Part shown: positions 10,326-20,250 of the stretch, one piece after another | How positions within the stretch are numbered: the stretch's first letter is position 1 | Layout: the number at the start of each line of letters is the position of its first letter | Assembly (NCBI GenBank): GCA_010909165.1 | Contig: MU008170.1 | Location: forward strand, 62,001-126,000 | Reading direction: 5' to 3' | DNA from: Anthoceros angustus | Taxonomy: Eukaryota; Streptophyta; Anthocerotopsida; Anthocerotales; Anthocerotaceae | DNA: 64,000 bases | The notes under the pieces: model-generated | Seen by the model: the letters and a program-made list of their open reading frames with translations, nothing else | Told to the model about the DNA's origin: nothing | Database searches by the model: none | Position numbers and translations under genes: made by a program

Positions 10326-10789
10326 CCCCGCGCAAACCTGCAGACGCCGCGGCCTGCGCTCTCGCTGCAGACTCTACCATGTTCCAAACCTGCCGCCAGT
10401 TTTGTCGTGTTCACACTTGAACGGGTTCCCACGCCAGACGTTGTGCCAGCCTATGTATGGGATGTATGTACATACGTATGAACATCCACATTCCTTTTCC
10501 TTTTGTGCCGATGGATGCAGTTGGGACTCGGGAGTCTTATTAGGTACATGTATGTACATACTAACCAGTTTCTCCTGGCACATAACCATGGGATGGGATG
10601 TAGATAATAACGCACGGGGTCGCAGCAATAGATGGTCGTCAGGATAATGCTGCCTGGCGCAGAGTGCTTCTGGAGTCTTCTACATAGAGAGACCTAGAAG
10701 GCCGGTAAGCATCAGCGGCTGTCATTGCAAAACAGGAAGCAGGCAGGCTTCTCCTTTTGTATCTGATCGGCCTCTGCATCTCTGCCCTG
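10326..10789. promoter_or_regulatory. Upstream region of CDC27 (left half of a shared divergent promoter)
   Basis: This follows the CDC27 start codon and is nearly identical to 17295-17760 and 19738-20205, where it leads straight into the CPN60 beta 5' UTR. Here the match breaks at about 10788 and unrelated fragments follow. It contains palindromic ATGTATGTACATAC-like words and a CTCTGCATCTCTGCC stretch that lies in the CPN60 leader in the intact arrangement. Confidence 0.55.
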
Positions 10790-10845
10790 AGCATGTTCCA
10801 AACCTGCCGCCAGTTTTGTCGTGTTCACACTTGAACAGCACATGA

Positions 10846-10933
10846 CATACCCACATGACATACCCACATGACATACCCACATGACATACCCACATGACAT
10901 ACCCACATGACATACCCACATGACATACCCACC
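10846..10933. repeat. 13-bp minisatellite (ATGACATACCCAC), about 7 copies
   Basis: The unit is present twice in the CDC27 intron next to exon 4 (about 9692-9718) and in the later partial copies, but is extended to about seven copies here. The array is flanked by pieces of the shared promoter. Confidence 0.8.
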
Positions 10934-11604
10934 TGCAAATGAGCCTGAGCATGTTCCAAACCTGCCGCCAGTTTTGTCGTGTTCACACTTGAACGGGTTC
11001 CCACGCCAGACGTTGTGCCAGCCTATGTATGGGATGTATGTACATACTAACCAGTTTCTCCTGGCACATAACCATGGGATGGGATGTAGATAATAACGCA
11101 CGGGGTCGCAGCAATAGATGGTCGTCAGGATAATGCTGCCTGGCGCAGAGTGCTTCTGGAGTCTTCTACATAGAGAGACCTAGAAGGCCGGTAAGCATCA
11201 GCGGCTGTCATTGCAAAACAGGAAGCAGGCAGGCTGCCAAGGAGGTGGGTTGGTGTTTCTCTGGGCTGAGAGGTTCCTCATGCTGGGAGTGAACTTTTTC
11301 TGAGGTGTATTAGGTTCATTCATTGTAGGTGGAGCTGGAGGATCCAGTGGAGAACATTGGAGCTAAGCTTGTGAGGCAGGCTTCTCCTTTTGTGCCGATG
11401 GATGCAGTTGGGACTCGGGAGTCTTATTAGGTACATGTATGTACATACGTATGAACATCCACATTCCTTTTCCTTTTGTATCTGATCGGCCTCTGCATCT
11501 CTGCCTCGCGAATTCCTTCTTCCTGAGTGCCCGACCAGAATCTGCCCAGGACCGTGAGCATGGCAGCTGCGGTGGGAGCGTTGCTGCCCTGAGCATGTTC
11601 CAAA

Positions 11605-11965
11605 CCTGCAGCAGCGCAACGGAAAATTTCAAATTACGGTCAGAGCGGAAGCAAAATTGCAAGCCGGGGGCAGCTCAAACCGCGCGAGCTGCTACCTTTC
11701 AGCACGTGGTAAGCCCGGTACGCCTGGTTGCTCCGGAAATAACAGGTCGCCAGAAGATGGAGATTGTTCTGCGCACAACCGCTGCAGCACGTTCAGAATC
11801 CAACCAGGCTCACATTGAGAGCGGGAAACAAGACTGTGATGCATCACCTCGGACGGGAACTCCGCGCATAATCTCGCACAAGAACGTGGCATTGGAGTAC
11901 ATGTACAGGCGCAGGGATGAGCAGATACTCTCCACCATGCACGCTTCCATCCCCGCGCAAACCTG
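11605..11965 (-). pseudogene. CDC27 exon 1-3 fragment
   Basis: Minus-strand copy of CDC27 from just inside exon 3 through exon 2 and exon 1 (compare 9985-10340). In exon 1 the two-base loss in TCTCTCGCAC (now TCTCGCAC) shifts the frame, so it cannot encode the N-terminus. It is bounded by promoter pieces on both sides. Confidence 0.75.
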
Positions 11966-12114
11966 CCGCCAGTTTTGTCGTGTTCACACTTGAACGGGTT
12001 CCCACGCCAGACGTTGTGCCAGCCTATGTATGGGATGTATGTACATACTAACCAGTTTCTCCTGGCACATAACCATGGGATGGGATGTATGTACATACGT
12101 ATGAACATCCACAT

Positions 12115-13990
12115 TCCTTTTCCTTTTGTATCTGATCGGCCTCTGCATCTCTGCCTCGCGAATTCCTTCTTCCTGAGTGCCCGACCAGAATCTGCCCAGG
12201 ACCGTGAGCATGGCAGCTGCGGTGGGAGCGTTGCTGCCCTGAGCGCGCCGGCTGCGGCGCCTGCCAAGGCCTCGGGCTCGGGCTCTGGGGCGTCGGCGCA
12301 GTCTTACCTCTCCTCTTCCGCATTCTCGCGCCTCCTTCAAGGACCTGAACTCGAGGAAGGCTGGGAGGAATTTGCGCGCTGGGGCAGTGCAGACTCAGGC
12401 TGCCAAGGAGTTGTTCTTCAACAAGGATGGGTCCGCGACGAAGAAGTTGCAGGTGGGCGACTGGTTTGGGAAAGTTTGCGGTTGTGGGTTCTGGGATTGG
12501 AGCGGAATGGCTTTGTGGGTCTTGCTCACATTCTGGACTCGGTTTTGTTTAGGCTGGCGTGGACAAGCTGGCCAACTTGGTTGGAGTCACTCTCGGACCT
12601 AAGGGGCGGAATGTGGTGCTGGAGAGCAAGTATGGCTCGCCCAAGATTGTCAACGATGGTGTGACCGTGGCCAAGGAGGTGGGTTGGTGTTTCTCTGGGC
12701 TGAGAGGTTCCTCATGCTGGGAGTGAACTTTTTCTGAGGTGTATTAGGTTCATTCATTGTAGGTGGAGCTGGAGGATCCAGTGGAGAACATTGGAGCTAA
12801 GCAGGCAGGCTGCCGCTAAGACTAATGACTTGGCTGGAGATGGAACAACCACTTCCGTGGTGCTGGCGCAAGGGCTGATTGCGGAGGGTGTTAAGGTGCT
12901 CCACGATTCCCGCTATTCTGTGATGATTTTATGTGGAGGAGTGTGGTGGAGCCTGTTTTCGATTCCTGCTCACTGGCAGAAATTGTTCTTCCCAGGTTGT
13001 TGCAGCTGGCGCCAACCCTATCCAGATCACCCGGGGTATTGAAAAGACGGTAGCTGCTCTTGTTCAGGAGCTAAAGAACATCGCCAAGGATGTGAGTTTC
13101 ATATTTCCAGTGCTCCTTCCATCTGGGCTTACTCTTCGTTGTCACCCTCCGCTGGACTGTGCTGATGTGGTGCCATTGCTGTCTGCGTCATACCATGCAG
13201 GTCGAGGATAGCGAGTTGGCAGATGTCGCCGCAGTGAGTGCAGGGAATAACGAGGAAGTCGGTCTCATGATTGCCGAGGCCATGAGCAAAGTTGGAAGGA
13301 AGGGTGTTGTTACCCTTGAGGAAGGAAGAGTGCAGAGAACAACCTGTATGTGGTTGAGGGTATGCAGTTTGACAGGGGCTATATCTCTCCGTATTTCGTA
13401 ACAGACTCAGAGAAAATGTCTGTCGAGTACGACAACTGCAAGGTGCTAGTCTGTTCACTACGTCTTTCTGCGTTACGTCATCCAGCTTTCCCACAGTGTA
13501 AAGAGCTCATCTGTTGCCGCGATGTGGTGCCATTGCTGTCTGCGTCATACCATGCAGGTCGAGGATAGCGAGTTGGCAGATGTCGCCGCAGTGAGTGCAG
13601 GGAATAACGAGGAAGTCGGTCTCATGATTGCCGAGGCCATGAGCAAAGTTGGAAGGAAGAGTGCAGAGAACAACCTGTATGTGGTTGAGGGTATGCAGTT
13701 TGACAGGGGCTATATCTCTCCGTATTTCGTAACAGACTCAGAGAAAATGTCTGTCGAGTACGACAACTGCAAGGTGCTAGTCTGTTCACTACGTCTTTCT
13801 GCGTTACGTCATCCAGCTTTCCCACAGTGTAAAGAGCTCATCTGTTGCCGCGATGTGGTGCTGGCGCAAGGTGGCTGCTCTGAAAGCCCCTGGCTTCGGG
13901 GAGCGGAAGTCACAGTACTTGGACGACATCGCGTGCTTGACTGGAGGTGCCTACTGGCACCAGATGCTCCATCTGCATTCCAGCACATTC
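12115..13990 (+). pseudogene. CPN60 beta mosaic copy 1 (exons 1-5, exon 5 repeated, part of 6)
   Basis: Begins in the 5' UTR, with ATG at 12210. GTGGGGAG is shortened to GTGGGAG after six codons, which frameshifts the transit peptide. Exons 2-4 follow, with a deletion in exon 3 that joins GAGCTAAG to CAGGCAGG. Exon 5 appears twice (about 13200-13443 and 13556-13772); the first lacks one G and the second lacks the ring-run GGGTGTTGTTACCC block. After a GATGTGGTG junction the sequence jumps to the second half of exon 6, then back to the 5' UTR at about 13990. Not translatable as a chaperonin. Confidence 0.85.
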
Positions 13991-16205
13991 CTTTTCCTTT
14001 TGTATCTGATCGGCCTCTGCATCTCTGCCTCGCGAATTCCTTCTTCCTGAGTGCCCGACCAGAATCTGCCCAGGACCGTGAGCATGGCAGCTGCGGTGGG
14101 AGCGTTGCTGCCCTGAGCGCGCCGGCTGCGGCGCCTGCCAAGGCCTCAGGCCTGGGCTCTGGGGCGTCGGCGCAGTCTTACCTCTTCCGCATTCTCGCGC
14201 CTCCTTCAAGGACCTGAACTCGAGGAAGGCTGGGAGGAATTTGCGCGCTGGGGCAGTGCAGACTCAGGCTGCCAAGGAGTTGTTCTTCAACAAGGATGGG
14301 TCCGCGACGAAGAAGTTGCAGGTGGGCGACTGGTTTGGGAAAGTTTGCGGTTGTGGGTTCTGGGATTGGAGCGGAATGGCTTTGTGGGTCTTGCTCACAT
14401 TCTGGACTCGGTTTTGTTTAGGCTGGCGTGGACAAGCTGGCCAACTTGGTTGGAGTCACTCGGACCTAAGGGGCGGAATGTGGTGCTGGAGAGCAAGTAT
14501 GGCTCGCCCAAGATTGTCAACGATGGTGTGACCGTGGCCAAGGAGGTGGGTTGGTGTTTCTCTGGGCTGAGAGGTTCCTCATGCTGGGAGTGAACTTTTT
14601 CTGAGGTGTATTAGGTTCATTCATTGTAGGTGGAGCTGGAGGATCCAGTGGAGAACATTGGAGCTAAGCTTGTGAGGCAGGCTGCCGCTAAGACTAATGA
14701 CTTGGCTGGAGATGGAACAACCACTTCCGTGGTGCTGGCGCAAGGGCTGATTGCGGAGGGTGTTAAGGTGCTCCACGATTCCCGCTATTCTGTGATGATT
14801 TTATGTGGAGGAGTGTGGTGGAGCCTGTTTTCGATTCCTGCTCACTGGCAGAAATTGTTCTTCCCAGGTTGTTGCAGCTGGCGCCAACCCTATCCAGATC
14901 ACCCGGGGTATTGAAAAGACGGTAGCTGCTCTTGTTCAGGAGCTAAAGAACATCGCCAAGGATGTGAGTTTCATATTTCCAGTGCTCCTTCCATCTGGGC
15001 TTACTCTTCGTTGTCACCCTCCGCTGGACTGTGCTGATGTGGTGCCATTGCTGTCTGCGTCATACCATGCAGGTCGAGGATAGCGAGTTGGCAGATGTCG
15101 CCGCAGTGAGTGCAGGGAATAACGAGGAAGTCGGTCTCATGATTGCCGAGGCCATGAGCAAAGTTGGAAGGAAGGGTGTTGTTACCCTTGAGGAAGGAAG
15201 AGTGCAGAGAACAACCTGTATGTGGTTGAGGGTATGCAGTTTGACAGGGGCTATATCTCTCCGTATTTCGTAACAGACTCAGAGAAAATGTCTGTCGAGT
15301 ACGACAACTGCAAGGTGCTAGTCTGTTCACTACGTCTTTCTGCGTTACGTCATCCAGCTTTCCCACAGTGTAAAGAGCTCATCTGTTGCCGCGATGTGGT
15401 GGCAGCTCCTCATTGTGGACAAGAAGATCTCAACAGCCCGGGACATGATCGGAATTCTAGAAGATGCCATTCGGGGTGGGTACCCACTTCTCATCATCGC
15501 TGAAGACATTGAGCAAGAAGCCCTGGCCACTTTGGTGGTTAACAAGCTACGAGGCGCACTGAAGGTGGCTGCTCTGAAAGCCCCTGGCTTCGGGGAGCGG
15601 AAGTCACAGTACTTGGACGACATCGCGTGCTTGACTGGAGGTGCCTACTGGCACCAGATGCTCCATCTGCATTCCAGCACATTCCTCAGCAACTCACTCT
15701 GGTGGCTCGTGCGCCCTTGACAGGAACCGTGGTTAGAGATGAAGTGGGTTTATCTTTGGACAAGGTAGGCAGGGAGGTTCTTGGCACCGCCGCGAAGGTG
15801 GAAATCACGAAGGATGCTACCACAATAGTCGGTGACGGAAGCACCCAAGACGTGGTTGAGGGTATGCAGTTTGACAGGGGCTATATCTCTCCGTATTTCG
15901 TAACAGACTCAGAGAAAATGTCTGTCGAGTACGACAACTGCAAGGTGCTAGTCTGTTCACTACGTCTTTCTGCGTTACGTCATCCAGCTTTCCCACAGTG
16001 TAAAGAGCTCATCTGTTGCCGCGATGTGGTGCCATTGCTGTCTGCGTCATACCATGCAGGTCGAGGATAGCGAGTTGGCAGATGTCGCCGCAGTGAGTGC
16101 AGGGAATAACGAGGAAGTCACAGTACTTGGACGACATCGCGTGCTTGACTGGAGGTGCCTACTGGCACCAGATGCTCCATCTGCATTCCAGCACATTCCT
16201 TTTCC
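13985..16205 (+). pseudogene. CPN60 beta mosaic copy 2 (exons 1-7 part, then exon 5/6 pieces)
   Basis: Second partial copy, entered at a CCTTTTCC junction. It carries exon 1 (again with the shortened G run, and a two-base loss near CCTCTTCCGC) and exons 2-7. Exon 7 breaks off at GACGTGGTTGAG and switches to exon 5 at the same GTGGTTGAG word. It then passes a GATGTGGTG junction, more exon 5, and a GGAAGTC junction into exon 6 before returning to the promoter near 16205. Several frameshifts; not functional. Confidence 0.85.
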
Positions 16206-16257
16206 TTTTGTGCCGATGGATGCAGTTGGGACTCGGGAGTCTTATTAGGTACATGTA

Positions 16258-17294
16258 CAGGAAAACTGCAGCATCTCCATAGAGGCTAGCAGCCTCTTGC
16301 TCGGCACCTAGTGAGAAACAAAACTAGATTAGAAACCCTGCAACAGTGTAAGGTGAAGAAACAAGAGGCAGACGCACAACCATAACTTAGAAACCATTGA
16401 GACGTAGTTGCAAAACACGTGACACGAAAACAAAATGACAACATCAAGATAGTCATCTCTCGCTTGAGAGCTTAACGCAAGCAAACAAATTCATTTCCAT
16501 ACCTAGCATGCATAAGTCCTCATAAGCACACCAGAAAAAGGGTCTAGTGACAGAGCTTGGCTGTAATATTCAATCGCAGCGTCCTTCCGATCAGTCAATC
16601 TGTAAGCAACAGAAAGAAAACGCACAGGGATGCAGAGAGTCAAATCCTCCGGGTCCACTAATCACTTGAACAGCACATGACATACCCACATGACATACCC
16701 ACCTGCAAATGAGCCCGAGCATGTACTTGCTGCGCCATTCGGCACCTGAGGGTAGCAGCACCGGTGCACATAAGGTCAGCCCGTCGGAACCACAAGGAAA
16801 CAGGCAAGCAACATCCTCCAAGCACATTCAAAAATGGCACAACCTCTGCTCCGGGATCATGAGGTGATGAGAGAGCAGCTTCAGCCTCCGGTAAAAATCC
16901 ATTTCGAAGCACGCCAACGAGAACAGGTAACGGCATTGCTCAGACTTGGTACCTGCCCGCAGCAGCACTTGAAGCAAATTACGGTCAGAGCGGAAGCAAA
17001 ATTGCAAGCCGGGGCAGCTCAAACCGCGCGAGCTGCTACCTTTCAGCACGTGGTAAGCCCGGTACGCCTGGTTGCTCCGGAAATAACAGGTCGCCAGAAG
17101 ATGGAGATTGTTCTGCGCACAACCGCTGCAGCACGTTCAGAATCCAACCAGGCTCACATTGAGAGCGGGAAACAAGACTGTGATGCATCACCTCGGACGG
17201 GAACTCCGCGCATAATCTCGCACAAGAACGTGGCATTGGAGTACATGTACAGGCGCAGGGATGAGCAGATACTCTCCACCATGCACGCTTCCAT
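16258..17294 (-). pseudogene. CDC27 5' copy B (exon 6 part to exon 1)
   Basis: Minus-strand copy of CDC27 about 9268-10325 with single-base run-length losses (AAAAAAT to AAAAAT in exon 3, AGCCCCGTC to AGCCCGTC, GGGGGC to GGGGC) and the TCTCTC to TCTC loss in exon 1, so the frame is broken. A short substitution/junction near 16970 (CAGCACTTGAAGC) replaces part of an intron. It is followed by a full copy of the shared promoter. Confidence 0.85.
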
Positions 17295-17719
17295 CCCCGC
17301 GCAAACCTGCAGACGCCGCGGCCTGCGCTCTCGCTGCAGACTCTACCATGTTCCAAACCTGCCGCCAGTTTTGTCGTGTTCACACTTGAACGGGTTCCCA
17401 CGCCAGACGTTGTGCCAGCCTATGTATGGGATGTATGTACATACGTATGAACATCCACATTCCTTTTCCTTTTGTGCCGATGGATGCAGTTGGGACTCAG
17501 GAGTCTTATTAGGTACATGTATGTACATACTAACCAGTTTCTCCTGGCACATAACCATGGGATGGGATGTAGATAATAACGCACGGGGTCGCAGCAATAG
17601 ATGGTCGTCAGGATAATGCTGCCTGGCGCAGAGTGCTTCTGGAGTCTTCTACATAGAGAGACCTAGAAGGCCGGTAAGCATCAGCGGCTGTCATTGCAAA
17701 ACAGGAAGCAGGCAGGCTT

Positions 17720-18800
17720 CTCCTTTTGTATCTGATCGGCCTCTGCATCTCTGCCTCGCGAATTCCTTCTTCCTGAGTGCCCGACCAGAATCTGCCCAGG
17801 ACCGTGAGCATGGCAGCTGCGGTGGGGAGCGTTGCTGCCCTGAGCGCGCCGGCTGCGGCGCCTGCCAAGGCCTCGGGCCTGGGCTCTGGGGCGTCGGCGC
17901 AGTCTTACCTCTCCTCTTCCGCATTCTCGCGCCTCTCAGGACCTGAACTCGAGGAAGGCTGGGAGGAATTTGCGCGCTGGGGCAGTGCAGACTCAGGCTG
18001 CCAAGGGTTGTTCTTCAACAAGGATGGGTCCGCGACGAAGAAGTTGCAGGTGGGCGACTGGTTTGGGAAAGTTTGCGGTTGTGGGTTCTGGGATTGGAGC
18101 GGAATGGCTTTGTGGGTCTTGCTCACATTCTGGACTCGGTTTTGTTTAGGCTGGCGTGGACAAGCTGGCCAACTTGGTTGGAGTCACTCTCGGACCCTAA
18201 GGGGCGGAATGTGGTGCTGGAGAGCAAGTATGGCTCGCCCAAGATTGTCAACGATGGTGTGACCGTGGCCAAGGAGGTGGGTTGGTGTTTCTCTGGGCTG
18301 AGAGGTTCCTCATGCTGGGAGTGAACTTTTTCTGAGGTGTATTAGGTTCATTCATTGTAGGTGGAGCTGGAGGATCCAGTGGAGAACATTGGAGCTAAGC
18401 TTGTGAGGCAGGCTGCCGCTAAGACTAATGACTTGGCTGGAGATGGAACAACCACTTCCGTGGTGCTGGCGCAAGGGCTGATTGCGGAGGGTGTTAAGGT
18501 GCTCCACGATTCCCGCTATTCTGTGATGATTTTATGGAGGAGTGTGGTGGAGCCTGTTTTCGATTCCTGCTCACTGGCAGAAATTGTTCTTCCCAGGTTG
18601 TTGCAGCTGGCGCCAACCCTATCCAGATCACCGGGGTATTGAAAAGACGGTAGCTGCTCTTGTTCAGGAGCTAAAGAACATCGCCAAGGATGTGAGTTTC
18701 ATATTTCCAGTGCTCCTTCCATCTGGGCTTACTCTTCGTTGTCACCCTCCGCTGGACTGTGCTGATGTGGTGCCATTGCTGTCTGCGTCATACCATGCAG
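17720..18800 (+). pseudogene. CPN60 beta copy 3 (exons 1-4)
   Basis: ATG at 17810, in a complete leader after promoter copy B. Exon 1 keeps the full G run, but loses bases in CTCTCCTTCAAGG (now CTCAGG) and in CAAGGAGTTG (now CAAGGGTTG). Exons 2-4 and intron 4 follow. At the acceptor of exon 5 (ACCATGCAG, about 18800) the sequence switches to a CDC27 intron at a shared GCAG. Truncated and frameshifted. Confidence 0.85.
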
Positions 18801-19737
18801 GCAGACGCACAACCATAACTTAGAAACCATTGAGACGTAGTTGCAAAACACGTGACACGAAAACAAAATGACAACATCAAGATAGTCATCTCTCGCTTGA
18901 GAGCTTAACGCAAGCAAACAAATTCATTTCCATACCTAGCATGCATAAGTCCTCATAAGCACACCAGAAAAAGGGTCTAGTGACAGAGCTTGGCTGTAAT
19001 ATTCAATCGCAGCGTCCTTCCGATCAGTCAATCTGTAAGCAACAGAAAGAAAACGCACAGGGATGCAGAGAGTCAAATCCTCCGGGTCCACTAATCACTT
19101 GAACAGCACATGACATACCCACATGACATACCCACCTGCAAATGAGCCTGAGCATGTACTTGCCAGCTGCGCCATTCGGCACCTGAGGGTAGCAGCACCG
19201 GTGCACATAAGGTCAGCCCGTCGGAACCACAAGGAAACAGGCAAGCAACATCCTCCAAGCACATTCAAAAATGGCACAACCTCTGCTCCGGGATCATGAG
19301 GTGATGAGAGAGCAGCTTCAGCCTCCGGTAAAAATCCATTTCGAAGCACGCCAACGAGAACAGGTAACGGCATTGCTCAGACTTGGTACCTGCCCGCAGC
19401 AGCGCAACGGAAAATTTCAAATTACGGTCAGAGCGGAAGCAAAATTGCAAGCCGGGGCAGCTCAAACCGCGCGAGCTGCTACCTTTCAGCACGTGGTAAG
19501 CCCGGTACGCCTGGTTGCTCCGGAAATAACAGGTCGCCAGAAGATGGAGATTGTTCTGCGCACAACCGCTGCAGCACGTTCAGAATCCAACCAGGCTCAC
19601 ATTGAGAGCGGGAAACAAGACTGTGATGCATCACCTCGGACGGGAACTCCGCGCATAATCTCGCACAAGAACGTGGCATTGGAGTACATGTACAGGCGCA
19701 GGGATGAGCAGATACTCTCCACCATGCACGCTTCCAT
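18801..19737 (-). pseudogene. CDC27 5' copy C (intron 5 region to exon 1)
   Basis: Minus-strand copy of CDC27 about 9380-10325, with the same single-base losses as copy B (five A instead of six in exon 3, TCTC in exon 1). It directly precedes the promoter of the intact CPN60 beta gene, showing the inferred original head-to-head order CDC27-promoter-CPN60. Confidence 0.85.
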
Positions 19738-20250
19738 CCCCGCGCAAACCTGCAGACGCCGCGGCCTGCGCTCTCGCTGCAGACTCTACCATGTTCCAAA
19801 CCTGCCGCCAGTTTTGTCGTGTTCACACTTGAACGGGTTCCCACGCCAGACGTTGTGCCAGCCTATGTATGGGATGTATGTACATACGTATGAACATCCA
19901 CATTCCTTTTCCTTTTGTGCCGATGGATGCAGTTGGGACTCAGGAGTCTTATTAGGTACATGTATGTACATACTAACCAGTTTCTCCTGGCACATAACCA
20001 TGGGATGGGATGTAGATAATAACGCACGGGGTCGCAGCAATAGATGGTCGTCAGGATAATGCTGCCTGGCGCAGAGTGCTTCTGGAGTCTTCTACATAGA
20101 GAGACCTAGAAGGCCGGTAAGCATCAGCGGCTGTCATTGCAAAACAGGAAGCAGGCAGGCTTCTCCTTTTGTATCTGATCGGCCTCTGCATCTCTGCCTC
20201 GAATTCCTTCTTCCTGAGTGCCCGACCAGAATCTGCCCAGGACCGTGAGC
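19738..20250. promoter_or_regulatory. Shared divergent promoter, copy next to intact CPN60 beta
   Basis: 513 bp between a CDC27 start codon copy (19737, minus) and the CPN60 beta ATG (20251, plus). It is the same sequence as at 10326-10789 and 17295-17809 (515 bp). It must hold the CPN60 promoter and leader. Palindromic GTATGTACATAC-type words occur; no classical TATA box stands out. A bidirectional role is inferred from the gene arrangement. Confidence 0.6.

Larger units (their letters stand above)
10790..20160. repeat. Scrambled mosaic of CDC27 5' and CPN60 beta segments
   Basis: About 9.4 kb made almost wholly of pieces of the two flanking genes in the same orientations as the parents: CDC27 exons 1-6 on minus, CPN60 exons 1-7 on plus, plus the shared promoter. 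Pieces are joined at short words both sources contain, for example GATGTGGTG (13852, 16022), GTGGTTGAG (15851), GGAAGTCACAGTAC (16115) and CCTTTTGT (16205). Copies differ from the intact genes mainly by run-length changes and 1-2 nt indels. Either a real complex duplication or an assembly artefact; see findings. Confidence 0.8.

Noticed and set aside
9705-10420. Plus-strand open frames over the CDC27 5' exons, repeated at 16.8-17.6 and 19.3-20.1 kb
   Set aside because: Antisense to well-supported CDC27 exons and introns; repetition reflects DNA duplication, not a conserved protein.
12210-16200. Extra functional CPN60 beta genes
   Set aside because: Each partial copy has frameshifts, missing exons or order changes; only 20251-23239 gives a complete in-frame product.
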